From positions 186,001-250,000 of the forward strand of contig JAXLUM010000005.1 in the NCBI GenBank assembly GCA_046329515.1: a stretch of 64,000 bases of DNA, written 5' to 3'. This stretch comes from Bog-950 sp046329515 (GTDB lineage Bacteria; Bacteroidota; Bacteroidia; Chitinophagales; LD1). Below, piece after piece: positions 35,301-43,004 of this stretch (the stretch's first letter is position 1; every line of letters starts with the position of its first letter). Position numbers and translations under genes: made by a program. Below the pieces are notes generated by a model. The model was not told where the DNA came from. It saw nothing but the letters and a program-made list of their open reading frames with translations, and did not search any database.

Positions 35301-35662
35301 TAAACACGAACCTGTCCGTTAAAGGTTGAGGTCCATACTATGCGCGATTGTAAACCGCAGGCATCATCACTATAAGCCAGTACAGTACCGCCACCGGCAT
35401 CAGTAAGGGTAAGTTCTGAATCATAACCGGCATTGCCACCGTCAGTGCCGCAGGTGCTCCATGTGTAAGTAGAGCCTAACACCACATTCCAAACTACATA
35501 TTCGCCGCTCCAGCTTATAGTTGTTGCACTGGTCCATGCACCGTTTGCAGGGGGGGTGTAAGAACCTGCAGGATATTGATTGCCATTCGTGCATTGGCCT
35601 TTTAAATTGTCATATGCAAATAAAAATACAAATGACAGAATCAGGGGTACGAGTTTCCTCAT
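29333..35662 (-). CDS. Giant glycine-rich surface protein, T9SS type A sorted
   Basis: 2109 residues. In order: signal peptide (1-22); a Bacteroidota beta-sandwich with a YTPPANGAW...GEYVVWNV...YTWSTCG pattern (about 24-145); two fibronectin III-like repeats sharing GYKLYFGTNNPPTN (about 150-345); a beta-helix-like stretch (about 355-500); a glycine-rich segment with several Cys (about 517-777); Ig-like repeats sharing TYYVRKET (about 1000-1150); a long beta-rich region; a PKD domain (about 1930-2010, VQWDMGDG); and a type A sorting tail at the end. It should be exported by the type IX system and act as an adhesin or surface filament. Monocistronic with its own terminator. Confidence 0.88.
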   Translation of the reverse strand: MRKLVPLILSFVFLFAYDNLKGQCTNGNQYPAGSYTPPANGAWTSATTISWSGEYVVWNVVLGSTYTWSTCGTDGGNAGYDSELTLTDAGGGTVLAYSDDACGLQSRIVWTSTFNGQVRVYLHEVTNLLGLFYFYCQTNSTNSTVVCKVVHPPLPVCGSYVFPGNTQTVSSVGTTLQWNSAGGTVHGYKLYFGTNNPPTNVVNGANQGLATSYATGGLAPNQVYYWRIAPWNYGSGDQNGCAVRTFNTYYPGCVTPSFPADGAGGISTVGTSLQWAAPANPPGTPTSYKLYFGTNNPPTNIENGTNLGNVLTYSAGTLSSGTTYYWKVVPTNAQGDALSCPVFNFTTSSGPASCSNIIYVSPTGTGDGFTSASPTSLSSAIGLINLGTYGQLNEIRMLSGTYTVSGRIDIPANTFFDGGYESAGSGCDATWQKNISLTSQLDITPSLETPTVGATQIGVYRGMAAASVNNWRLQDLTINVISPSGTGQTNNRGQSFYGVHIDNCSGYEITRCKIITPAATAGTNGVTPAVGGGFSGGAGGGGGNGRASCSGGTSGAGTAGAKGNGAGGTGTGSNQNANGAAGVGGGGALSAGNSGNNGGVGAGGFGGSNSLATGSAGTYSNYFVPGGQGGTGINGGGGQGGGGGSGNNVGCVGACVFGACVGGLCGAQNGAAGGAGGQGGSGGTGGYGGGASFGIYVNGTAGTISNCNLSPGAAGAGGSGAPGSAGLGGSGGGSGACNSCIVGSRCGGNGGTGGTGGQGGTGANGSAGVSAQMATGTGTVTSPSVTIPITPVATVSAYVGATNSEITITKAGGAGNWTLPTGASYVNDVSASVSSYSATSSTAKIYFPSLPGSGALPAASGSKPAIYGLDLTYGAVTFKKGVNVSATRSLPTINPISPICVGSSINLGTSAAGSCYDWAVQKITSPNSAAVPGANLLSGSQITDQNPGVLNITVPGTYQVRLRVKDDCYGWSIPVYTSVVVNQVPDLPATVDYATCYNPSFNLTSINPTDANSTTGTYIWSLTQGGAALGSTVLSLTTPGTFTYYVRKETSTTPVCSDESEVTLTVYPTPDLPATDAQALCQDNSTIDLTDFNPADANATTGTYVWSNTSGGPALPSTIISINTPGVHTYYVRKETATSPACSDQTVFTLTIKGRPTGNLVGSTTICNGQSVNIAVFVTGTGPWSGTLSDGTTFVGNSNPIPVNVAPTSDATYTIADLSDSYCAAQPGDLSGTVTITVLPQATADAGPDISGCNGLLNTVTGATASNYTAVSWTHNGSGSLTNANTLSPTYIPAPGETSVTLTLQVTGVAPCSDMFDDMVMSFGACNSVWLGYSQDWFTATNWSLGVVPNDCAADVTIPTSPVGGFFPHINATSPQVGDMIVEASAQIDIDGGKRVSVCGRFTGGYSIPSSIIGNGELELNGSAPQLLFEHLIFNNLRLNNASGAALQAGSIFDVMNEVRLQSGTLDASGGVLHFNSLADNQIAIIDNFSAGYNGMLIGYIKADRYYHSSSTYDAHYIGSPVDNAPLSQFGAGGISGFAIPKPNCDETQLNYASPYGTVASYDQSNGASCALGGWFFETSGNAVNAKGYSIRFTGAGTVSVTGQANLNTSYSVGGLINSSWNNVSLQGRPMTSGWQLVANPYLAYLNVSNTPAGFDASKLVWHTGGPFAGSYQAATVVAPFQAFMVHVSAPGAPKTYTINASSRVKPVTPSTFQKQANSEELTITAANDSTQLLDVTTVAFNTDATVNMDADYDGIKVAGALNRHTLYTHNADPLSWLAVNTLKSIEETSTVPVGFEAGINGHYTFTFDGISSFDPTSYITLEDKKLNVWHDVRSGDYSFISNATDNFDRFVLHFTPAAHVNTVNANCNAPGQINIEQPGPASWQYTVADAQGVVVSSGTLNNSNAVTVSAQSGTYTVTLVDNNNYTVVKNVAVTGAQPIVANFAASKNVAETGEDINFTNTSLAATSVQWDMGDGAILNGPMVTHNYAAEGVYTVNMMVENADACSSSSNQTVTITAKNATGITPIADNGIKIWSNEDRVYVDFSSKKQVEATINIYNVVGQLVSSEKFGKSTIYSRKLNNLDAGYVIVNVKDNDGTVSKQVFISNSK

Positions 35663-35773
35663 AGCAAATGGTTTATTTTTAGCGTAATTTAAGGGGTTTT
35701 GTGGTATGTTGTCAAGTTTATATGCACATTTTGCGCATATATGTAAGAGCCATCCTAAAGCCCAAAGGTTGTA

Positions 35774-37324
35774 TTATCTCCTTTTGCCACCTAAGCCCAG
35801 CACACCAAGTATGCCACGGGTAACTTCCTTCAATATCATTTTGCCTGCCGAACTTTTAGCAAAATCGCCTACCATATCCGCCCCCTTTTCAAAGGCCGTA
35901 GGTTCGGGTTTAGCTTGTTTCGCAGTGGTTTGCTTTGGCAATTCAAAATTCGTAACACTTTGGTTTTGTGCCTGTTGCAGCTTACCAGTCAAAATTTCAA
36001 AAGCGCTGTCGCGGTCAATTACTTCATTGTATTTCTTTACCAAAAAAGACTTGCTATTTATTTCATCTATCTCCTGCGGGCTTAGCACATCCATGCGCGA
36101 TTGAGGGGCCTGCATAAGTGTAACAGCTAAAGGGGTGGGGCTACCTTTTTCATCTAAAACCGTAACCAAGGCCTCGCCCATACCCAATGCAGTAATTATG
36201 TTTTCTGTATCATAAAAGTCTGATAAAGGGTAATTCTCGGCTGTTAGTTTAATCTGCTTACGGTCTTTGGCGGTAAAGGCACGCAAAGCATGTTGTATTT
36301 TCATACCCAACTGGCCTAATACACTATCGGGCACATCCATTGGGTTTTGCGTAATAAAGAAAATGCCTACGCCTTTACTGCGTATCAATTTTACAATGGT
36401 TTCTATCTGGTCTAACAAAGCTTTGCTGGCTTCTTCAAAAACCAAGTGGGCCTCATCAATAAAAATTACCAGCTTGGGCCGGTCAGCATCTCCCTCTTCA
36501 GGAAAGGTGGAATATATTTCTGCCAGCAGGCAAAGCATAAAGGTGCTGAATAGCTTTGGCCTGTCCTGCACATCCGTTAAGCGAAGAATAGAAATAATGC
36601 CTTTACCGTTTTCATCAAAGCGGCATAAGTCATCTACTTCAAAACTCTTTTCGCCAAAGAACATTTCAGCGCCCTGGCCTTCTAGCTCAATTACCTTGCG
36701 CAATATGGTGGCCGTAGTAGCCGTGCTTACCTTACCATAGGTTTGCTCAATATCTGCCTTGCCTTCATTGGTAATGTAGTTCATTACCTTTTTAAAATCC
36801 TTAAGGTCGAGCAGAGGCAGTTTTTTGTCGTCGCAGTATTTAAAAATAATAGCTACCACACCTTGCTGTGTGTCGTTCAGGTCAAGTATTTTGGAGAACA
36901 ACACCGGGCCGAATTCGGATACGGTAGCTCGCAAACGCGCCCCCTTTTCATTACTAAGGCTTAAAAACTCTACCGGGTTTTGTTTGGGCGTCCACCCAAT
37001 ACCTATGCGCCCCTGGCGTTCTTCAATTTTGGGGTTTGTAGTTCCGGGCTTCGCAATACCGCTTAAGTCCCCTTTAATATCCATCAATAAACAGCTAACC
37101 CCTTTATCAGAAAGTTGCTCTGCAATTAACTGTAGTGATTTTGTTTTACCTGTACCCGTGGCACCTGCAATTAAACCGTGGCGGTTAAAGGTCTTCAATG
37201 GCGCTTTAACCGGCGCATCTGCTAAAGTTTGCCCATCAAGCATGGGTGCGCCTAATACTATAAAATCACCTTTAGGATTGTATCCGTTCTGTATCGTTTC
37301 TTTAAACTTCTGTTGGTCTGCCAT
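35774..37324 (-). CDS. HerA-like (DUF853) ATPase
   Basis: 516 residues from the ATG at 37324. Walker A is GATGTGKT (54-61) and Walker B is LVIFIDEAHLVF, then an FFITQNPMDVPDSVLGQLGMKIQHALRAFT stretch typical of the family. The C-terminus is rich in Lys, Gln and Ala and ends in GILGVLGLGGKRR. HerA-like ATPases form hexamers that translocate on DNA; the DUF853 branch is widespread and without a settled role. No nuclease partner (NurA) is adjacent. It is divergent from the methyltransferase gene. Confidence 0.9.
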   Translation of the reverse strand: MADQQKFKETIQNGYNPKGDFIVLGAPMLDGQTLADAPVKAPLKTFNRHGLIAGATGTGKTKSLQLIAEQLSDKGVSCLLMDIKGDLSGIAKPGTTNPKIEERQGRIGIGWTPKQNPVEFLSLSNEKGARLRATVSEFGPVLFSKILDLNDTQQGVVAIIFKYCDDKKLPLLDLKDFKKVMNYITNEGKADIEQTYGKVSTATTATILRKVIELEGQGAEMFFGEKSFEVDDLCRFDENGKGIISILRLTDVQDRPKLFSTFMLCLLAEIYSTFPEEGDADRPKLVIFIDEAHLVFEEASKALLDQIETIVKLIRSKGVGIFFITQNPMDVPDSVLGQLGMKIQHALRAFTAKDRKQIKLTAENYPLSDFYDTENIITALGMGEALVTVLDEKGSPTPLAVTLMQAPQSRMDVLSPQEIDEINSKSFLVKKYNEVIDRDSAFEILTGKLQQAQNQSVTNFELPKQTTAKQAKPEPTAFEKGADMVGDFAKSSAGKMILKEVTRGILGVLGLGGKRR

Positions 37325-37343
37325 ACTGCACAAATTTCAAAAT

Positions 37344-37351
37344 CGAAAATA
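37344..37351 (-). promoter_or_regulatory. -7 promoter element (TATTTTCG)
   Basis: TATTTTCG on the minus strand, 19 bases before the HerA-like ATG at 37324; one base off TAnnTTTG. Confidence 0.4.
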
Positions 37352-37425
37352 TGAAACACCGCTTCAATTGCCACATTTTCTACTAACATCCGCTCCGCTA
37401 CAAATTGTTTTCTTTGCGCCCTGTT

Positions 37426-38607
37426 ATGAGCAAGTTTCCATCTATAATATTGCATAAGCATAAGGCAGAAGCCGTTAAGCGTTTTCACCCCTGGATTTTT
37501 TCCGGAGCCATTAAAAAAGCTGACAAAGGATTACAAGCCGGCGATGTGGTAGAAGTATTTACAGAAGATGGCACCTACCTTGCCACAGGCCATTACGGCA
37601 CCGGTAGCATTGCCGTGCGCGTATTCAGCTTTAAACAAACCAACGACTTAAAGGCGCTATGGCGCGAACGTTTCCGTTCAGCTTACAAAGTGCGCGAAGC
37701 CATTGGCTTAACCGATAGCGGCAACACCAACACCTACCGCTTAATTTTTGCGGAAGGCGATGGCATGCCCGGTTTAATTGCGGATTACTACAACGGCACT
37801 ATAGTATTACAATGCCATACAGCAGGTATGTATAAGGAGCGCATGAACTTTGTGGAAGCGCTGAAAGAAATTTACGGCAGCCGCTTAAAAGCAGTGTACG
37901 ATAAAAGCAAAGCTGCCTTACACGATGCCGTGGATGCCAAAGACGGGTATCTGTTAGGCGAAGGCACCAACGAAGCCGTTAGCGAATACGGCCACCTGTT
38001 TAAGGTAGATTTTGTGCAGGGCCAAAAAACCGGCTTTTTTGTTGACCAACGCGAGAACAGAAAGCTTCTTTCCCATTATACTGCCGGCAAAAAAATATTG
38101 AACACCTTTTGCTACTCAGGCGGCTTTAGCATTTACGCTTTAAAAGCGGGCGCTGAATTAGTGCACTCGGTTGACAGTAGCGCGAAGGCTATGGAATGGA
38201 CAGACGAAAATGTGCGCCTGAATTTTGGTGAGGAGAAACGCCATACTTCTTTTACTGCCGATGTGTTTGACTTTTTTAAAGACAGTAAAGAAAATTATGA
38301 TGTAATTGTGCTGGACCCACCGGCATTTGCCAAAGGCATGGGTGCCAAACACGCTGCCATAAAAGCATACACCCGTTTAAATGCTGCGGCCTTTAAAAAG
38401 ATAAAGAGCGGCGGCATTGTTTTCACCTTCAGTTGCAGCCAGGTAATATCTCCTGATCTATTTAAAGGCGCTGTTACTGCCGCTGCTATTGAAAGCGGCC
38501 GCAACATTCGCATACTGCAACACCTAACCCAACCGGCTGACCACCCCGTAAGCATCTACCACCCCGAAGGTTTATACCTGAAAGGTTTGGTGGTGTATGT
38601 GGAGTAA
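37426..38607 (+). CDS. Class I 23S rRNA methyltransferase (RlmI-type)
   Basis: 393 residues from the ATG at 37426; an in-frame TTG at 37405 is less likely. The N-terminus is a PUA-like domain (ILHKHKAEAVKRFHPWIFSGAI...GDVVEVF). The catalytic domain shows VQGQKTGFFVDQRENRKLL, NTFCYSGGFSIYALKAGA (SAM-binding) and VLDPPAFAKG. This architecture methylates a cytosine at C5 in 23S rRNA in RlmI; the exact site here is inferred. The gene is cytoplasmic and stands alone, followed by a repeat-rich spacer. Confidence 0.88.
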   Translation: MSKFPSIILHKHKAEAVKRFHPWIFSGAIKKADKGLQAGDVVEVFTEDGTYLATGHYGTGSIAVRVFSFKQTNDLKALWRERFRSAYKVREAIGLTDSGNTNTYRLIFAEGDGMPGLIADYYNGTIVLQCHTAGMYKERMNFVEALKEIYGSRLKAVYDKSKAALHDAVDAKDGYLLGEGTNEAVSEYGHLFKVDFVQGQKTGFFVDQRENRKLLSHYTAGKKILNTFCYSGGFSIYALKAGAELVHSVDSSAKAMEWTDENVRLNFGEEKRHTSFTADVFDFFKDSKENYDVIVLDPPAFAKGMGAKHAAIKAYTRLNAAAFKKIKSGGIVFTFSCSQVISPDLFKGAVTAAAIESGRNIRILQHLTQPADHPVSIYHPEGLYLKGLVVYVE

Positions 38608-38620
38608 GCTTCTTTGTCAT

Positions 38621-38649
38621 GTCAAGCGCAGCGAGACATCTTGATTTTA
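38621..38649. repeat. Intergenic direct repeat, copy 1
   Basis: Shares GAGACATCTTGATTTTA and the preceding GCGCAGC with copy 2 at 38774-38803; 27 of about 29 positions agree. Confidence 0.85.
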
Positions 38650-38732
38650 TCATGGCATCTATAAGCGGCAGTCCTCAGTTCAGGCTCCTCCCAAAAAGGG
38701 TGGAATGCAACCTACTTATGCATGAAAATATT

Positions 38733-38759
38733 CATCGGATGACTCAAAGTCATCCGATG
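38733..38759. repeat. Perfect 12-bp palindrome
   Basis: CATCGGATGACT and AGTCATCCGATG flank the loop CAA. No T-run follows, so it is a weak terminator candidate; it may be part of the repeat cluster. Confidence 0.8.
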
Positions 38760-38773
38760 AGTTAAAATTGTCC

Positions 38774-38803
38774 TGTTGAGCGCAGCGAGACATCTTGATT
38801 TTA
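38774..38803. repeat. Intergenic direct repeat, copy 2
   Basis: Second copy of the repeat at 38621, in the same orientation. Confidence 0.85.
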
Positions 38804-38859
38804 GTCTTGTCCTTACAACCTGTTAAGATCCCTCCCTCACCTGCGGCGGGTCGGGATGA

Positions 38860-38896
38860 CACCCTTCGACATTCCGAAGCCTCGGAATCAGGGTGA
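38860..38896. repeat. Palindromic element, copy 1
   Basis: Outer arms CACCC/GGGTG and inner stem ATTCCGA/TCGGAAT around AGCC. Same design as copy 2 at 38979, with a paired base change in the inner stem. Confidence 0.85.
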
Positions 38897-38925
38897 CATT
38901 ACGTTGTCTTGTCGTCCGACTAAGC

Positions 38926-38961
38926 GCTTGTCAGTCTGAGCTTGTCGAAGACTAGACAAGC
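38926..38961. repeat. Long imperfect hairpin
   Basis: GCTTGTC-AGTCT pairs with AGACT-A-GACAAGC (one bulged A) around an 11-base loop GAGCTTGTCGA. It contains the CTTGTCGAAG core of the common Bacteroidota intergenic repeat. Confidence 0.75.
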
Positions 38962-38978
38962 TGGGGCCAATGCTATTT

Positions 38979-39015
38979 CACCCTTCGACATCCCGAAGCC
39001 TCGGGATCAGGGTCA
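38979..39015. repeat. Palindromic element, copy 2
   Basis: Same layout as copy 1, with inner stem ATCCCGA/TCGGGAT. The right outer arm reads GGGTC instead of GGGTG. It ends ten bases before the end of rnr. Confidence 0.85.
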
Positions 39016-39024
39016 CAGTTACCC

Positions 39025-41250
39025 CTACCCTACCAACTCCAAATCAATACGGCGAAGGATAATATCAGCCGATAACACACGCACGCGTACTTTATCCCCA
39101 AGTTGGAATTTGCGTTTGCTGCGCGCGCCAACCAGGCGCACCATATTCTCTTCGTAAATAAAATCTTCATCGCCCAGCATTTCTGTACTTATCATGCCCT
39201 CGCATTTGTTGTCTATCATTTCAACAAACACGCCGCGGGCAATTACTCCGCTTATCAGGCCGTCAAACTCCTCGCCTATTTTATCCTGCAAAAATTCAAT
39301 CTGCTTGTACTTAGTGGCTTCACGTTCGGCATCCATGGCCTTGCGCTCCATTAGCGATGAGTTCTTGCAGTATTTCTCCAGTTCATCTTTATCAACCACC
39401 GCATCGCTATGCGTTAGCAGCTTATGAATTAAACGATGCACCATTACATCAGGGTAACGGCGTATGGGTGAGGTAAAGTGCGTGTAATGCTCCATAGCCA
39501 AACCGTAGTGCCCTATATTCTCCGTAGTATACTCCGCTTTAGCCATAGTGCGTATAGCCATAGTTTCTACCACGTTTTGCTCAGGCCGGCCTTCCACTTT
39601 CTTTAAAAGGTTATTAAGCGTTTCAGACACCTGTTTTGGTTCTTCAAACTTCAACACATAACCAAAGCGCGATACTACTGCAGCAAACAACTCCAACTTA
39701 GCAGGGTCCGGTGTATCATGCACACGGTAAACAAAAGGTTTGGCCTGTTTGCCGTTATGCAGGCGGCTGCCGTATTTAGCTACCGTTTCATTAGCCAACA
39801 ACATAAAGTCCTCTACCAACAGGTGGGCATCCTTACGTATCTTCAACACAATGCCCAATGGCTTGCCGTTTTCATCCAGTTTAAAGCGAACCTCTGCCTT
39901 TTCAAAAGCAATCGCTCCTTTCTTAAATCGCTTCTCGCGTATCTTCTTCGAAATAGCCAACAGCGTTTTTAATTCTTCAACATAATCGCCTTGCCCTGTT
40001 TCCAGAACTTCCTGCACTTCTTCATACGTAAAGCGGCGGTTGCTGTGTATTACGGTTTTACCTATTGAAACATGCTTTACATTGAACTTATCATCCATTT
40101 CAAAAATGGTGCTGAAGGTCAGTTTGTCTTCATTGGGCCGCAGCGAGCATAACACATTGCTCAACTTTTCCGGCAACATAGGGCAAACCCTATCAGGCAG
40201 GTAAACGGAAGTGGCCCGCCGCTCTGCTTCCTTATCCAGTTCGCTGCCTTCCGGTATATAATGCGATACATCCGCAATGTGCACACCTACCTCAAGGTTT
40301 CCGTTATCCAGCTTTCGAATAGAGATGGCATCATCAAAATCCTTGGCATCAACAGGGTCAATTGTAAAGGTCAACACATCTCTGTAATCAAGGCGCTTGC
40401 TTATTTCCTCGCGGCTTATTTTTTCGCTAACGCGCGCCAACTCCTGGTAACAGGCCTTTGGGAAATCAATGCTAAAGCCGTTCTCCATTAATATGCGCTT
40501 CATGTCCAGGTCGCTGCTGTAGCTGCCGTCAAGCACTTCCAACACCTCACCCACAGGGTTCTTGGTGCCACTATTCCAATTGGTAACACGCACAATAACG
40601 CGGTCATGGTGTTTAGCGCCATTCAGTGCATCCAACGGAACAAACACATCGCTCTTTAAGCGGTTTTCATCCGCAATAAAAAAGGCGAAGCGTTCCAACA
40701 CATCCACTCTGCCTAAAAAGGTATCCCGGCTGTGTTTGGTTATCTCTAATATCTCACCTTCAGGTCGGCGTCCACCACCGGTTATACGCAGTTTTACTTC
40801 ATCGCCCTGTTGAGCGTTCTTTACGTACTTCTTCGGCACATATACATCCTTCTCTAAACCTTCAACAGTTATAAAGGCATCGCCACTACGTGCAATATCT
40901 ACCGTGCCATAAAAGTAACGGCTGTTCTTGCCATCCCCTTTATGGGCCTTAGGCATATTCAGTAACTTAATGGTGCCCTTTTGTTCAATACGCAAAACCC
41001 CTTCGTGGTCTAATTCATTAAGGGCAACTATTATTTCTTCCTGTGTTAGTTTGCGCAGCAGCTTAGGGAACAGCTTTTTCAAATCAGCATCCTTTCCCAT
41101 TGCTTTTATTACGCTCAATACAATATCTGCATTTCCATTGTTAGAGGACTTTTTCTTTTTCTTATCCCCTTTATGGTCTTTCTTTTTTTCAAAAGACTTA
41201 TCCTCTTTCTTTTTACGCGGTATAAAGTCTTTCTTTTTCTTTTTCGACAT
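39025..41250 (-). CDS. rnr: Ribonuclease R
   Basis: 741 residues. The N-terminal 40 residues are extremely Lys-rich, then cold-shock-type RNA-binding domains lead to the RNB catalytic domain, whose metal site is DPVDAKDFDDAIS (about 297-309). Further RNB motifs are DRVCPMLPEKLSNVLCSL and HYTHFTSPIRRYPD. An S1 domain closes the protein (about 660-741, FDGLISGVIARGVFVEM). RNase R degrades structured RNA 3' to 5' and takes part in rRNA and tmRNA quality control. It follows cysQ on the same strand, after a 118-base gap. Confidence 0.95.
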   Translation of the reverse strand: MSKKKKKDFIPRKKKEDKSFEKKKDHKGDKKKKKSSNNGNADIVLSVIKAMGKDADLKKLFPKLLRKLTQEEIIVALNELDHEGVLRIEQKGTIKLLNMPKAHKGDGKNSRYFYGTVDIARSGDAFITVEGLEKDVYVPKKYVKNAQQGDEVKLRITGGGRRPEGEILEITKHSRDTFLGRVDVLERFAFFIADENRLKSDVFVPLDALNGAKHHDRVIVRVTNWNSGTKNPVGEVLEVLDGSYSSDLDMKRILMENGFSIDFPKACYQELARVSEKISREEISKRLDYRDVLTFTIDPVDAKDFDDAISIRKLDNGNLEVGVHIADVSHYIPEGSELDKEAERRATSVYLPDRVCPMLPEKLSNVLCSLRPNEDKLTFSTIFEMDDKFNVKHVSIGKTVIHSNRRFTYEEVQEVLETGQGDYVEELKTLLAISKKIREKRFKKGAIAFEKAEVRFKLDENGKPLGIVLKIRKDAHLLVEDFMLLANETVAKYGSRLHNGKQAKPFVYRVHDTPDPAKLELFAAVVSRFGYVLKFEEPKQVSETLNNLLKKVEGRPEQNVVETMAIRTMAKAEYTTENIGHYGLAMEHYTHFTSPIRRYPDVMVHRLIHKLLTHSDAVVDKDELEKYCKNSSLMERKAMDAEREATKYKQIEFLQDKIGEEFDGLISGVIARGVFVEMIDNKCEGMISTEMLGDEDFIYEENMVRLVGARSKRKFQLGDKVRVRVLSADIILRRIDLELVG

Positions 41251-41368
41251 AATCTAAATTTCTTTTAGCCATTAAGAGCAAAGCATTATTTGCTAAACCC
41301 CATGGCAATAGTTATTCCTGCATTAGGCAGGTTTAAAATACAATTAATACAAACGAAGGGAGGGAATA

Positions 41369-42151
41369 TTATTCCACAATAAAGAAAGGGTTAAGCAAAC
41401 TCTCTTTATTGTAAACTAAGGGCTTACCGCCCGTTATTTCATAAACGCCTTTACCGGCATATAAAACCACGGCATGGGCAGCAGCGCTGTCCCACTCCAT
41501 CGTAGGGCCAAATCGCGGATAAACATCCGCCTTGCCTTCGGCCACCAGGCAAAATTTTAAAGAACTACCGGAGGATAAAAAGTCAACCTCTTTCCCCTCC
41601 TGTTTTAAGCGATCAACAAACTGCAGGGTTTCATCCGTTAAATGCGAGCGGCTGGCTACCACCATTACCTTCTGCAGCTTTGTATAATGCGCTGTTGCTT
41701 TTATAGCAACGTATCTATCCTCTTCCTGCTTAAATGCGCCAACACCTTCAGCCCCGAAAAACAATTGATTTAAAGCAGGGGCATACACCACGCCCAGTTT
41801 AGCAACGCCATCTTCTATTAACGCAATGTTTACCGTAAACTCCCCGTTGCGCTTAATAAACTCCTTAGTGCCATCCAAGGGGTCAATCAACCAAAAGCGC
41901 TTCCAGGTTTTACGCTCTTCATAAGGCAGAGCCTTCACTTCTTCACTTATGTAGGGTATAGCAGGATACAATTGGTGCAGGCCCTGCAGTATTACCTCGT
42001 TCGATTTCCGGTCAGCTTCTGTAAGTGGCGATTTATCATCTTTTACTTCCACGGCAAAATCGCGGCTGTAAACTTCCATAATAGCATCACCGGCTTTCTT
42101 TGCTATTGCAACTACGGCCTCTATATCAATATCCCGGTAAACAAACTTCAT
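41369..42151 (-). CDS. cysQ: 3'(2'),5'-bisphosphate nucleotidase CysQ
   Basis: 260 residues of the inositol-monophosphatase fold. Metal ligands are in ISEEVKALPYEERK (about 69-82), DPLDGTKEF (about 89-97) and EWDSAAAHAVV near the C-terminus. CysQ removes 3'-phosphoadenosine 5'-phosphate left over from sulfate transfer or assimilation. It starts one base after the stop of rfbD, so it is read with the polysaccharide genes, which fits a sulfated polymer but does not prove it. Confidence 0.9.
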   Translation of the reverse strand: MKFVYRDIDIEAVVAIAKKAGDAIMEVYSRDFAVEVKDDKSPLTEADRKSNEVILQGLHQLYPAIPYISEEVKALPYEERKTWKRFWLIDPLDGTKEFIKRNGEFTVNIALIEDGVAKLGVVYAPALNQLFFGAEGVGAFKQEEDRYVAIKATAHYTKLQKVMVVASRSHLTDETLQFVDRLKQEGKEVDFLSSGSSLKFCLVAEGKADVYPRFGPTMEWDSAAAHAVVLYAGKGVYEITGGKPLVYNKESLLNPFFIVE

Positions 42152-42152
42152 A

Positions 42153-43004
42153 CTATCCTAACAGTTTCATACAGCCTTGCAGGCTTTCTCTCCAATACGG
42201 TATATGTATACCAAACGTCTCCTTTATCTTTTTCTTATTCAACACACTGTATTTTGGGCGAACAGCAGGTGTGGGATATTGGTAAGTTTCAATGGGGTTT
42301 ATTTTTGTTTTCAATCCTGCTATGTCGCGTATAGCAACAGCAAAATCAAACCAGCTACACACGCCTTCATTGCTATAATTGTAAACACCGGGCTGCCACT
42401 TATCGCCTTGTATTATTTGCAGAATAACAGAAGCTAAATCGCGGGCGTAGGTAGGCGTGCCCACCTGGTCAAATATTATATTCAATGATTCCCGCTCTTT
42501 GCACAAGCGCAAAATGGTTTTCACAAAGTTATTACCGAAGGAAGAATACACCCAGCTGGTGCGGAGGATAACAGCCTCCGCATTATTAGCCAACAATTGC
42601 TTTTCTCCTTCCAATTTACTTGCCCCATAAACAGAAAGCGGATTAGGTGAATCGTCTTCCACTAACGGGCGCGCCAAGGTACCATCGAAAATAAAATCGG
42701 TGCTAACGTGCACCATTTTGCAATTGTATTTTTTGCAGGCCTTTGCTAATATTCCTACAGCTTCACCATTTATTTTATAGGCCAGGTCTTTTTCGCTTTC
42801 GGCCTTATCAACTGCTGTATAAGCAGCACAGTTAATTAAAACCTCAAAGCCTGATGAAACCGCCTTGTCAACCGCAGCGGCATCGGTAATATCCAAATCC
42901 TGATAATCGTAAAAAGTAAAGGAGTGTGATTCCAATAACGAGGACAGGAAATTAATTTCAGAGCCTAACTGACCGTGGGCACCGGTAACTAAAACTTTTT
43001 TCAT
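42153..43004 (-). CDS. rfbD: dTDP-4-dehydrorhamnose reductase
   Basis: 283 residues. It is an extended SDR enzyme that performs the last step to dTDP-L-rhamnose. The cofactor loop is VTGAHGQLGSEI; INCAAYTAVDKAESE, HVSTDFIFDG and YGASKLEGEK (catalytic Tyr-Lys) follow, then ILRTSWVYSSFGNNFVKT. The start overlaps the stop of rfbC by four bases, so translation is coupled. Confidence 0.95.
   Translation of the reverse strand: MKKVLVTGAHGQLGSEINFLSSLLESHSFTFYDYQDLDITDAAAVDKAVSSGFEVLINCAAYTAVDKAESEKDLAYKINGEAVGILAKACKKYNCKMVHVSTDFIFDGTLARPLVEDDSPNPLSVYGASKLEGEKQLLANNAEAVILRTSWVYSSFGNNFVKTILRLCKERESLNIIFDQVGTPTYARDLASVILQIIQGDKWQPGVYNYSNEGVCSWFDFAVAIRDIAGLKTKINPIETYQYPTPAVRPKYSVLNKKKIKETFGIHIPYWRESLQGCMKLLG

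Larger units (their letters stand above)
38608..39024. other. 417-bp non-coding spacer full of palindromic repeats
   Basis: No gene is visible. The spacer holds two copies of a GCGCAGCGAGACATC repeat, a 12-bp perfect palindrome, a larger hairpin, and two copies of a palindrome containing CACCCTTCGACAT, each listed separately. The sequence GAGCTTGTCGAAG seen here belongs to a repeat type that is very common between genes in Bacteroidota. Confidence 0.85.

Noticed and set aside
38926..38961. Terminator of the RlmI-type gene
   Set aside because: The hairpin lies more than 300 bases after the stop and has no T-run; it fits the repeat cluster better.
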